Part shown: one piece after another, positions 1 to 4,860 of the stretch
How the letters are laid out: each line of letters begins with the position of its first letter
How positions within the stretch are numbered: position 1 is the first letter of the stretch
Assembly (NCBI GenBank): GCA_020356305.1
Contig: CP070636.1
Span: 521,973 to 527,101, forward strand
Direction of reading: 5' to 3'
Length of the DNA stretch: 5,129 nt
From: Candidatus Bathyarchaeota archaeon
GTDB taxonomy: Archaea > Thermoproteota > Bathyarchaeia > Bathyarchaeales > Bathyarchaeaceae
Translations under genes and position numbers: made by a program
Notes under the pieces: model-generated
What the model was told of the DNA's origin: nothing
What the model saw: the letters and a program-made list of their open reading frames with translations, nothing else
The model's database searches: none

Positions 1-42
1 CAAAGACAACAAGACATATGCACCTTAGAAACGAATTAACTG

Positions 43-109
43 TTACTGTTGTATCACAGTCACATGCATTTAAAAGTTTCCACTTCTCGAATATAGGATT
101 GCATGCAAT
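43..109 (+). promoter_or_regulatory. Promoter module, copy A: dyad, TATA box and palindrome
   Basis: An inverted repeat ACTGT (45-49) / ACAGT (56-60) lies upstream of a TATA-like box TTTAAAAG (69-76). A perfect 12-base palindrome ATTGCATGCAAT (98-109) follows, about where transcription would begin. The block from 43 to 96 aligns without gaps to 846-899, with 40 of 54 bases the same by hand count. It also shares the TATA region with a minus-strand element near 2310-2340. Archaeal promoters use a TATA box about 25-30 bases before the start. The dyad and palindrome are therefore inferred to be regulator sites on either side of the core promoter. The regulator is unknown. Confidence 0.6.
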
Positions 110-127
110 ACGAGGGTGGGGTCCCAG

Positions 128-247
128 ATGAAGAGGCGACGAATCGATACATTCGCTCAAATTTTGGCGTCTTGTATACACGCGCGCGCATCAGCAGAAG
201 CTACAAAGGAAAAGAACTCGACTATGCGGAGTGAAGAGCTAAATTGA
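128..247 (+). CDS. Small basic ORF, possible winged-helix N-terminal fragment
   Basis: This 39-codon frame starts at ATG 52 bases after the TATA box of promoter copy A and stops at TGA 245-247. No Shine-Dalgarno site is evident before the ATG. Its product begins MKRRRIDTFAQIL, like the start of the short archaeal winged-helix regulators (HTH_45-type, usually about 80-100 residues). A later TMRSEELN stretch loosely resembles the recognition-helix region of that family. Nothing corresponding to the rest of the domain follows in this frame, so it is either a truncated remnant or a chance frame. The stop overlaps the TTG of the next frame in a TTGA arrangement, which would allow coupled translation. 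The ORF after promoter copy B carries a matching RRIHT stretch in the same frame. The family assignment is a weak inference from memory of the family pattern. Confidence 0.3.
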   Translation: MKRRRIDTFAQILASCIHARASAEATKEKNSTMRSEELN

Positions 248-423
248 AAGATGCCGAATCCAACGCCAAGAAAGCCGTGATACTGGTCTTCATTAAGTTG
301 GCACATGAGGCAGAAAAGAAAACTGATGAGGAGCTTAAGACGAAAATTCAAGAGACACTTGTGGAAGGTCTGATCAAGATGCCATGGGTGGCTGTGGAAG
401 AAGTCATCGTTGTTCGAGAATAA
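244..423 (+). CDS. Small protein of unknown function, about 59 residues, possible beta-alpha-beta fold
   Basis: The frame opens after TGA 232-234 and can start at TTG 244, nine bases after GGAGTGA (228-234). A GTG at 277 would give 48 residues. It ends at TAA 421-423. The product has a hydrophobic strand (AVILVFIKLA), a charged helix (HEAEKKTDEELKTKIQETL), then the turn IKMPWVA and a second strand (VEEVIVVRE). This looks like a real protein with alternating secondary structure rather than random translation. No family is recognised. A later frame at 444-515 (RILEKVEKAVRKQLKSKRAK) looks like a helical C-terminus cut off by the TAA and a frame change, so the gene may once have reached 515. No hit can be named, and a chance frame cannot be excluded. 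Confidence 0.5.
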   Translation: MKDAESNAKKAVILVFIKLAHEAEKKTDEELKTKIQETLVEGLIKMPWVAVEEVIVVRE

Positions 424-443
424 GTGTCAGATGATGTTCGAGC

Positions 444-515
444 GTGCGTATTCTGGAGAAAGTTGAGAAAGCAGTCAGAAAACAACTTAAATCAAAAAGG
501 GCAAAAACATTCTGA
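444..515 (+). pseudogene. Possible detached C-terminal segment of the preceding small gene
   Basis: A short frame from GTG 444 to TGA 513-515 encodes an amphipathic lysine-rich helix (RILEKVEKAVRKQLKSKRAK). It stops one base before a T-rich tract typical of an archaeal terminator. It has no ribosome site of its own. Joined to the frame ending at 423 by one stop and one frame change, it would give a plausible continuous protein. It could also be chance, since A-rich DNA readily yields lysine-rich translations. Confidence 0.25.
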
Positions 516-531
516 TTTTCTTTTCTTTTTT
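516..531 (+). terminator. T-rich tract, likely archaeal transcription terminator
   Basis: Fourteen of 16 bases are T (TTTTCTTTTCTTTTTT), directly after the TGA at 513-515. Archaeal RNA polymerase terminates on such U-rich stretches without needing a hairpin. This fits the end of a transcript started at promoter copy A. Confidence 0.5.
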
Positions 532-579
532 CAGCAGACAATCTCTAAAGAGTGACATAAACAAGAGTATTATGATGAA

Positions 580-689
580 GGAACTGCACAGGTACGCCCT
601 GTTTGGCCAATTCGGCTATTTTCAGTGTTAATGAAGGCAAGCGTAGTTAGCGTTCATACTGTATGCGCATGTAACGTGCGTGCAGTTCC
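580..689. other. Inverted repeat able to fold as a four-way junction; possible structured RNA
   Basis: GGAACTGCAC (580-589) is an exact reverse complement of GTGCAGTTCC (680-689). Between them three hairpins can form. They are 604-608 with 614-618, 631-638 with 650-657 (one G-G mismatch), and 667-671 with 675-679 (one G-U pair). With the 10-pair closing helix this gives a cloverleaf of about 110 bases. It is not a tRNA: no T-arm, anticodon arm or CCA pattern fits. A 10-base inverted repeat at this distance can arise by chance in 5 kb, and no RNA family is recognised. Confidence 0.25.
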
Positions 690-768
690 ATAGAAGTCCC
701 ACAGAGATTTAGAGGAACTTGATGATGAGAGGCGCGAGTCGAAGCTTAAAAACCGGGCTTTTTGCTGA
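631..768 (+). pseudogene. Coding-like remnant interrupted by TAG
   Basis: From ATG 631 one frame reads through a stop (TAG at 691-693) into a charged helix-like stretch (SHRDLEELDDERRESKLKNR) and ends at TGA 766-768. A short frame at 572-631 (MMKELHRYALFGQFGYFQC) ends with TAA overlapping this ATG. The composition of the second half looks protein-like, but no family is recognised. These pieces also overlap the possible RNA fold at 580-689, so they compete as explanations. The rest of 532-840 shows nothing further that can be supported. Confidence 0.15.
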
Positions 769-845
769 AAGAGAGAAAGGAGTTTCCCGCGCTTCCCATC
801 ACCAAGCAATCTTAATTTAAAAAGCATCCAGTATTTAAAATTATG

Positions 846-914
846 TTACTGTGGCATCACAGTCACACACACTTAAAAATTCGTATTTCTAAATCATAGT
901 TACAATGCATGCAT
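846..914 (+). promoter_or_regulatory. Promoter module, copy B: dyad, TATA box and palindrome
   Basis: The dyad ACTGTG (848-853) / CACAGT (858-863) is six perfect pairs around a GCAT spacer. Its centre lies 16.5 bases before the TATA-like box CTTAAAAA (872-879), the same spacing as in copy A. A palindrome ATGCATGCAT (905-914) sits near the expected start of transcription. The block aligns to 43-96 without gaps. It is the likely promoter for the 81-residue gene at 1065, which would then have a leader of about 160 bases. Confidence 0.6.
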
Positions 915-1038
915 GCGAGGTAACACCAGGAGTGGACGGAGAATTCATACCGAATTGGAGTATACCCTATTCACCGTGAGAAGCAGCAGACTTTGCAAAT
1001 TCCAACATGTAAGACCCAACCAAAATTCCCCTTTTTGA
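913..1038 (+). CDS. Small ORF after promoter copy B, probably a degenerate relative of the ORF at 128
   Basis: A 41-codon frame starts at an ATG within the palindrome of promoter copy B and ends at TGA 1036-1038. Its RSGRRIHTELEYTLF stretch matches KRRRIDTF of the ORF at 128 at nearly the same distance from the TATA box (71 against 74 bases from TATA start to the Ile codon). There is no Shine-Dalgarno site, and its ATG would lie only about 40 bases after the TATA start. No domain is recognised. It may be a decayed copy of the same N-terminal segment, or just the long leader of the gene at 1065. Confidence 0.2.
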   Translation: MRGNTRSGRRIHTELEYTLFTVRSSRLCKFQHVRPNQNSPF

Positions 1039-1064
1039 GCATCTAGAAAATTGGAGGAAAAAGA

Positions 1065-1310
1065 ATGACGTTAAGAAAAGTCGTTGAAATCAACGAGGAA
1101 AAGTCGATCTTTCAACTCTTTTACTTGAAAGAAGATGAAGATCAGAATGTTGATGTTGAAGAGGTCGAAAAAATCGACTACGGAGAAATTGAAAAGCGAC
1201 TGGAACAGGGAGAATCAGTTTTTATCGTGCCTAAACATAAGCAAAAATTGAATACACGTATGGTTGCTCGGGAAAAAACGGAAAAGCTTTGGTACTTCTC
1301 TCATGTCTAA
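1065..1310 (+). CDS. Conserved-looking 81-residue protein of unknown function
   Basis: The ATG is preceded by GGAGG (1053-1057) seven bases upstream, which fixes the start. The 81-residue product has an N-terminal strand region (LRKVVEIN, SIFQLFYL), an acidic middle (KEDEDQNVDVEEVEKID), a short helix (YGEIEKRLEQG), and a basic segment with KHKQKLNTRMVAREK followed by LWYFSHV at the end. There is no signal peptide or membrane segment, so it is presumably cytosolic. The intact frame, good ribosome site and mixed composition show a real gene. No family or function is recognised. It follows promoter copy B, and a decayed zinc-ribbon frame begins 16 bases after its stop, which suggests a former two-gene unit. 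Confidence 0.8.
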   Translation: MTLRKVVEINEEKSIFQLFYLKEDEDQNVDVEEVEKIDYGEIEKRLEQGESVFIVPKHKQKLNTRMVAREKTEKLWYFSHV

Positions 1311-1325
1311 AAGGGAAATGTGGAC

Positions 1326-1512
1326 ATGACGTCTGAATAATTGATTAAACTGCTGACTCAAGGAATAGCGGGAGAGCTTCCAACGTCAGTTCAGGATATG
1401 TGGCGCGAGCTGCCAAGTTTGTGGACAGACCATTGAAAACGATGCCTCTGACGAACGTCCTATCTGCAAGGCTCTAAGACAGAGATTTCAGGTTTTCTTG
1501 CTCCCTCCATAA
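1326..1512 (+). pseudogene. Decayed small zinc-ribbon protein gene (nonsense codon and frameshift)
   Basis: From ATG 1326 the frame reads MTSE, then TAA (1338-1340), then continues LIKLLTQGIAGELPTSVQDM as a coherent protein to about 1400. A shift of one base moves into a frame (about 1402-1512) encoding CQVCGQTIEN followed by DASDERPICKAL, ending at TAA 1510-1512. The Cys codons at 1411, 1420 and 1465 form a CxxC...C zinc-ribbon pattern. The fourth Cys expected at codon 1474 is Leu (CTA). A stop, a frame change and a lost ligand together indicate a broken gene, probably once co-transcribed with the gene ending at 1310. The zinc-ribbon call rests on the Cys spacing only, and the original partner or target is unknown. 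Sequencing errors could explain the stop and the shift but less easily the missing Cys. Confidence 0.5.
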
Positions 1513-1594
1513 TCTGAGGTTGCATAACTCTGTACATTACGGGTGCAATGAGATTGGATGAAGTGATTCTGCAGATTCAATTTGATTTCAGTTG

Positions 1595-2218
1595 CTAGGC
1601 TAACTTTTTGGCAATCATGGTTAAGTGTTCACCCAAACCTTCTGCCATTCTTATCTCGTTGGCTGATGGCATGCGCTCACCCATGGGACCAGCAATAGTT
1701 GAAGCTCCGTAAGGTGAACCACCAGTTATTTCCTGCATCGTCATCTGCTCCTTGAAAGAATATGGCAATCCAACCACAACGCAACCATGGTGCAAAAGCG
1801 TGTAATGCGTCGAGATAATGGTAGTTTCCTGTCCTCCATGTTGAGTTCCGGTACTGGTAAACACAGATGCTGGTTTGCCAATAAGCGTGCCAATCATCCA
1901 ATCTCCTCCAGTTTGATCCCAAAAGTTTCTCATCTGGGAACACATATTTCCGTAGCGGGTCGGAGTACCAACGATAATTCCGTCAATTCCCTTGAGATCT
2001 TCCCGAGGATCGGCGACTGGAATGTCCTTCATTAGTTCCTTTGCCTTCTTCACATTCTCGTCCCAAAACTCTTCCGGAACAAGTTCAGCAACTTGTTTGA
2101 GAACTGGTGCGCCATCCGCCTTTCGAACACCTTCAATCACTGCATTGGCCATCCTAAAGGTGTGACCATACATCGAGTAAAAGAGAACAAGAATCTTCGG
2201 TTTGTTTTCTTTCGTTAT
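1595..2218 (-). CDS. wrbA: WrbA-type NAD(P)H:quinone oxidoreductase (flavodoxin fold), non-standard start codon
   Basis: WrbA binds FMN and reduces quinones by two electrons, and is taken to be a cytosolic oxidative-stress enzyme. The FMN phosphate loop SMYGHT, the flavin-loop motif [22 protein letters not shown], and [11 protein letters not shown] with [12 protein letters not shown] are clearly those of the WrbA family. So is [15 protein letters not shown] near the end. The first ATG, at 2173, falls inside the phosphate loop and would remove the first beta strand (KILVLFYS). The open frame continues 15 codons upstream to ATA 2218-2216 or ACG 2215-2213, right after a strong GGAGGTGA site, with no ATG, GTG or TTG. 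From 2218 the product is about 207 residues, against 198 in Escherichia coli. The start is either an unusual codon or a mutated ATG (one G-to-A change). It is divergent from uspA and served by promoter copy C. Confidence 0.9.
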   Translation of the reverse strand: MTKENKPKILVLFYSMYGHTFRMANAVIEGVRKADGAPVLKQVAELVPEEFWDENVKKAKELMKDIPVADPREDLKGIDGIIVGTPTRYGNMCSQMRNFWDQTGGDWMIGTLIGKPASVFTSTGTQHGGQETTIISTHYTLLHHGCVVVGLPYSFKEQMTMQEITGGSPYGASTIAGPMGERMPSANEIRMAEGLGEHLTMIAKKLA

Positions 2219-2219
2219 C

Positions 2220-2227
2220 TCACCTCC
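2220..2227 (-). promoter_or_regulatory. Shine-Dalgarno site of wrbA that decides its start
   Basis: GGAGGTGA on the minus strand is an almost full match to the anti-Shine-Dalgarno sequence. From its GGAGG core the gap is 4 bases to ATA (2218-2216) and 7 to ACG (2215-2213). It lies about 47 bases before the internal ATG at 2173, too far to serve it. An in-frame TAG at 2236-2234 limits any earlier start. Confidence 0.75.
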
Positions 2228-2282
2228 CTTTATCTAGCTGCTAAGTAATATCGCACCCTCGACGCCCCATTATCTTGGAGCA

Positions 2283-2340
2283 ATCGATCGACAATTCTGA
2301 AAGCATGAACTTTTAAATGTATGTGACCAGTGGACGACAG
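2283..2340 (-). promoter_or_regulatory. Promoter module, copy C, for wrbA
   Basis: Read on the minus strand, GTCACATACATTTAAAAGTT is the same as copy A at 19 of 20 bases, and includes the TATA box TTTAAAAG (2317-2310). The left half of the upstream dyad (CTGT, 2340-2337) is kept at the same distance as in copy A, but the right half is altered. Downstream, CTTTCAGAAT and GATTGC also match copy A, and an eight-base palindrome TCGATCGA (2284-2291) lies near the predicted start. This implies a wrbA leader of about 70 bases. Confidence 0.6.
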
Positions 2341-2433
2341 CAAGATCGGCAACGCGTGTATGTTTTCTCATGCGTGAACTACATGTTTTTCTCCTCTTCT
2401 GCACGCACAATAAAAACGCAAGATACAAAAACA

Positions 2434-2441
2434 TTTTATTA
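2434..2441 (+). promoter_or_regulatory. Probable TATA box of uspA
   Basis: TTTTATTA is preceded by an A-rich stretch (ACAAAAAC) resembling the archaeal BRE that sits before TATA. It lies 44 bases before ATG 2478, which predicts a short leader of about 15-30 bases. It differs from copies A-C, so uspA is probably not controlled by the same module. Confidence 0.4.
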
Positions 2442-2477
2442 CCCGCAAGCCTTGACTAGATTGCGTCTAATTGCAAA

Positions 2478-3350
2478 ATGGTGAATGAAATGGGCGATGA
2501 ATCATACTTCAAAAAGATTCTTGTACCTGTCGACGGCTCTCATCCCTGTCTTCACGCAGAAGAGGTAGCTGCTCTGATTGCCAAGAATTTCACGTCGAAG
2601 GTCACTGTGATTCATGTGATCTCCCACGACCTTTTACATCCAGAGTCGCAGTTGCGCCATCAAGTCCCGTCTTCAGTCCTCTCTGAGATTTCCGACTGGT
2701 TTTCCCAAGCTGGAAAAAAAATTGTTGGGGATGCTGAGGCCTTATTCAAAGAGGAAGGTATAGCGATCGATGCCAGAGTCGTCGAGTATGAGGATCCAGC
2801 TGAAACAATAATACGAGTAGCTAGAGAAGAACAATATGATCTCATAGTGATGGGCAACAGGGGAGAAGCAGAAGCTGAGGTTATGTCGCTAGGGAGCAAT
2901 GCCGAGAAAGTCTCTCGCCACGCCGAATGTTCAGTTCTTATAGCCAAACAAAAAACTGGACTGTCAAAAATCCTCGTAGCCGTCGATGGTTCTAAAAGCG
3001 CAGAAAAAGCCCTCGAACATGCTGTTCAATTGGCCAAGAAGCACCAAGCGAACTTAACGTTGCTGAATGTTGGCGAGTCCAAACTGTTCGGTTTTAAGCC
3101 TGAGATGGTAAGGGAAGCTGGCAAACGCATCTTGTCTGACGCAACAGCCAAGGTTAAAGGACTAAAATTGAATTCACAGCTGGAATTTGGCAACCCTGCG
3201 GAAACCATAATTGACATTGCAGAAAAGGGCGACTATGACCTTGTAATTGTTGGAAGCAAGGGAATAAGCAACGTGAAACGATTCTTTCTTGGCAGCGTAA
3301 GCGATGACGTGAGTCATCATGCAAAAAGTTCCGTGTTCATAGTCAGATGA
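2478..3350 (+). CDS. Tandem-domain universal stress protein (UspA family)
   Basis: Two UspA (Rossmann-like) domains lie in one chain of 290 residues, about residues 12-157 and 163-290. Each opens with the characteristic strand and loop (ILVPVDGS and ILVAVDGS). Each carries an ATP-binding motif of the form G-x2-G-x9-G-S: G126, G129 and G139-S140 in the first, G259, G262 and G272-S273 in the second. Both domains therefore look able to bind nucleotide. Tandem UspAs are cytosolic stress-response proteins with no single known reaction. The start at 2478 has no ribosome site. An ATG at 2490 has GGTGA five bases before it (2480-2484) and would give 286 residues, so either start is possible. It is transcribed away from wrbA, and 3351-3521 downstream shows no supported gene. 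Confidence 0.93.
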   Translation: MVNEMGDESYFKKILVPVDGSHPCLHAEEVAALIAKNFTSKVTVIHVISHDLLHPESQLRHQVPSSVLSEISDWFSQAGKKIVGDAEALFKEEGIAIDARVVEYEDPAETIIRVAREEQYDLIVMGNRGEAEAEVMSLGSNAEKVSRHAECSVLIAKQKTGLSKILVAVDGSKSAEKALEHAVQLAKKHQANLTLLNVGESKLFGFKPEMVREAGKRILSDATAKVKGLKLNSQLEFGNPAETIIDIAEKGDYDLVIVGSKGISNVKRFFLGSVSDDVSHHAKSSVFIVR

Positions 3351-3521
3351 ATGCACGCGCACATCGACACGTAACGAAAGTCAGAATAAACGTTTACCGC
3401 AGCCTAACCTCAATCTGACAATCAACGTATTCTTATTATTCCACGTGTAAAGATTCCCCAGCTGAACTTTAATGTCCAAGTGTGTACCGTTTCTATTTGT
3501 GTAGCTGGTGAAGTCAGGACA
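3351..3521. other. Intergenic region between uspA and sfsA
   Basis: Nothing firm is seen here. A few AT-rich stretches (for example 3429-3440) might act as a TATA box for sfsA but have no consistent spacing. The minus-strand frame across 3422-3607 is the shadow of sfsA. There is no copy of the repeated promoter module. Confidence 0.4.
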
Positions 3522-3659
3522 TTGGTTAGCTTCGTAAGAATCGAAGGAAAAACTGTTAGAGGCATCTTTCGAGAGAGACCAAACCGTTTCCTAGCCCTCG
3601 TAGACATTCAGAACAGGACTCTGCCAAGTTTTTTGCCCAACCCTGGAAGAATGCATTAA
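3522..3659 (+). pseudogene. sfsA: 5' part of sfsA (N-terminal OB-fold region), ended by an in-frame TAA
   Basis: From TTG 3522, ten bases after GGTGA (3507-3511), the frame encodes VSFVRIEGKTVRGIF, then RERPNRFLALVDI and SFLPNPGRMH. These are the conserved N-terminal features of SfsA: RPNRF, and the PNPGRM or DPGRL loop. It then meets TAA 3657-3659 at codon 46. The same frame continues after the TAA with LLTRGTEVILKEV, the expected next family segment (usually ELLxPGxxV), straight into the downstream ORF. The TAA thus replaces one residue, most likely Glu, which is a single base change from GAA. Full length with the stop counted as one codon would be 235 residues, against 234 for Escherichia coli SfsA. 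A frame extension to 3408 has no recognisable SfsA sequence. Confidence 0.75.
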
Positions 3660-3686
3660 CTTTTAACTCGAGGAACGGAGGTCATT

Positions 3687-4229
3687 TTGAAAGAGGTTGT
3701 AAAAGGGGACAGAAAAACCAGTTATGACCTGATCGGAGTTATCTATGATAGTCAAATGGTTTCCGTTGATTCTCGGGTGCCAAACAAACTAGTTTTACAG
3801 GCCTTAAGAAAAAGAGGTATGGAAGAATTTTCCGAGTACGATATAATACAACCAGAATACAGCTATGGCCATACTAGATTCGACTTCTTTCTGGCCAACG
3901 AACACGAAAGATGTTTACTGGAAACCAAGTCGTGCACGCTGGTGAAAGAGGGCGTGGCCTTGTTTCCTGACGCCGAAACCGAAAGAGGGAGGAGACACAT
4001 AAGAAATTTAGGCAAAGCCAGAAAAGAAGGCTATCGAGTGTGCGTATTGTTTATCGTTCAACGAACCGATGCTAATGCATTCGCTCCTAACGCTGAAACC
4101 GATCCAGAGTTTGCGAAGGTTCTTCGAGACGCCGCCTTGAAGGGCGTTGAGGTATACGCCTACAACATGGAAATATCCGCCTCATTTTCCAGTTTATCTC
4201 TTTCTTCGAAATTGAATGTTTATCTATAA
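3687..4229 (+). CDS. sfsA: SfsA homologue, C-terminal nuclease-like domain (gene split by TAA)
   Basis: This 180-residue frame holds the rest of SfsA. The family joins an N-terminal OB fold to a PD-(D/E)xK nuclease-like domain; it was named for sugar fermentation stimulation in Escherichia coli and binds DNA, with its role in archaea unclear. Visible motifs are DSRVPNKLVLQAL, YGHTRFDFFL with LLETKSCTL (D66, E79 and K81 as the nuclease-like triad), ALFPDAETERGRRHIRNL and FAPNAETDPEFA. It starts at TTG 3687, four bases after a strong GGAGGT (3677-3682). That site also encodes the family segment GTEV, so it may be coincidence, but it could allow translation of this piece alone. The ORF lacks much of the OB fold because of the TAA at 3657. 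The C-terminus (KLNVYL) is where the family normally ends. Confidence 0.9.
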   Translation: MKEVVKGDRKTSYDLIGVIYDSQMVSVDSRVPNKLVLQALRKRGMEEFSEYDIIQPEYSYGHTRFDFFLANEHERCLLETKSCTLVKEGVALFPDAETERGRRHIRNLGKARKEGYRVCVLFIVQRTDANAFAPNAETDPEFAKVLRDAALKGVEVYAYNMEISASFSSLSLSSKLNVYL

Positions 4230-4324
4230 AGCTTCTCAGCAGCGTTTTGAGAGGACAATCCACGTTAGGAGAGCAATTGAAAACAATAAATCCTAATAGA
4301 GGAACAATACTAACGGTGTGTCCT

Positions 4325-4798
4325 ATGACGATAGTCAAATTGCCCAAAATGGAAAAGAATGAGATAGAACAGCTCATTCGAGAACAAATGCTTTGTCGAA
4401 TCGCTTTCAAGGGTGACAAGTACCCATATATGGCACCATTTCAGTATGTTTTCATGAACGGGTCCCTTTATTTTCACTTCACAGATTACGGGAAGAAAAT
4501 GAAGCTACTTGAGAGAGACAAAAGAGTTTGTGTTGAAATAGAAAGTTGCCGAAACTATCTAAGTGAATATAGATTTGTTGTCTCAAGAGGCATGTTGAAG
4601 GTTGTTGAAGACCCTCAGGAAAGATCCAAGGTTATCAGCAGGATGGCGGCCGACGGGAAACAAAAACTTTCAACAAACTTCCTTGTTGCTCACGGTTTCA
4701 ACAGAGAAGAAGGCTGGGCTTCTTTCACTCCAGAAAAGCCCCTAGTCATTGTTAAACTTTACAAATTAACAGACCAAATAGGACTCAAATCTCCCTAG
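4325..4798 (+). CDS. Pyridoxamine 5'-phosphate oxidase-like FMN-binding split-barrel protein
   Basis: The 157-residue product has the flavin-binding split-barrel pattern of the PNPOx-like/NimA-type group: an N-terminal helix (KNEIEQLIREQMLCRIAF), strands with YPYMAPFQYVFMNGSLYFH, and FTDYGKKMKLLERDKRVCVEIE. FVVSRGMLKVVEDPQERSKV and a C-terminal FTPEKPLVIVKL strand follow. Such proteins bind FMN (or F420 in some archaeal relatives) and act as cytosolic oxidoreductases or flavin reductases. The substrate cannot be told, and true vitamin B6 synthesis is unlikely for this subgroup. ATG 4325 is chosen because family similarity begins there and GGTG (4315-4318) lies six bases upstream. A longer frame from TTG 4247 adds 26 unconvincing residues. 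It begins 95 bases after sfsA on the same strand and may be co-transcribed with it. Confidence 0.85.
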   Translation: MTIVKLPKMEKNEIEQLIREQMLCRIAFKGDKYPYMAPFQYVFMNGSLYFHFTDYGKKMKLLERDKRVCVEIESCRNYLSEYRFVVSRGMLKVVEDPQERSKVISRMAADGKQKLSTNFLVAHGFNREEGWASFTPEKPLVIVKLYKLTDQIGLKSP

Positions 4799-4860
4799 CC
4801 CGCATCGGACTAGTTTCCGGGATTTAGCGGCGACAGTCACCATTTTGCAGAATTTCTGCT

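Noticed and set aside
157..351. Minus-strand reading frame of 64 codons
   Set aside because: It is opposite the more protein-like plus-strand frame at 244-423, has no ribosome site, and its Phe/Ser-rich product looks like an antisense shadow.
718..771. Possible C/D-box guide RNA: ATGATGA at 722-728 and CTGA at 765-768
   Set aside because: The spacing fits an archaeal guide RNA, but no internal D' or C' boxes are visible, and these short motifs are common by chance.
1677..2035. Other reading frames inside wrbA on both strands
   Set aside because: The wrbA frame is unambiguous by family motifs, so these are shadows of it.
2243..2270. Short minus-strand frame MGRRGCDIT after promoter copy C, like the RRI frames after A and B
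   Set aside because: It is only nine codons long and about 12 bases out of register with the other two, so the resemblance is too weak.
2660..3362. Minus-strand frames across uspA and its end
   Set aside because: They are shadows of the strongly supported uspA gene, with no ribosome sites or family features.
3422..3607. Minus-strand frame of 61 codons upstream of the sfsA ORF
   Set aside because: The plus strand here encodes the conserved SfsA N-terminus, so this is its antisense shadow.
4087..4419. Minus-strand frame of 110 codons spanning the sfsA / split-barrel junction
   Set aside because: It crosses the ends of two well-supported plus-strand genes and shows no family features.
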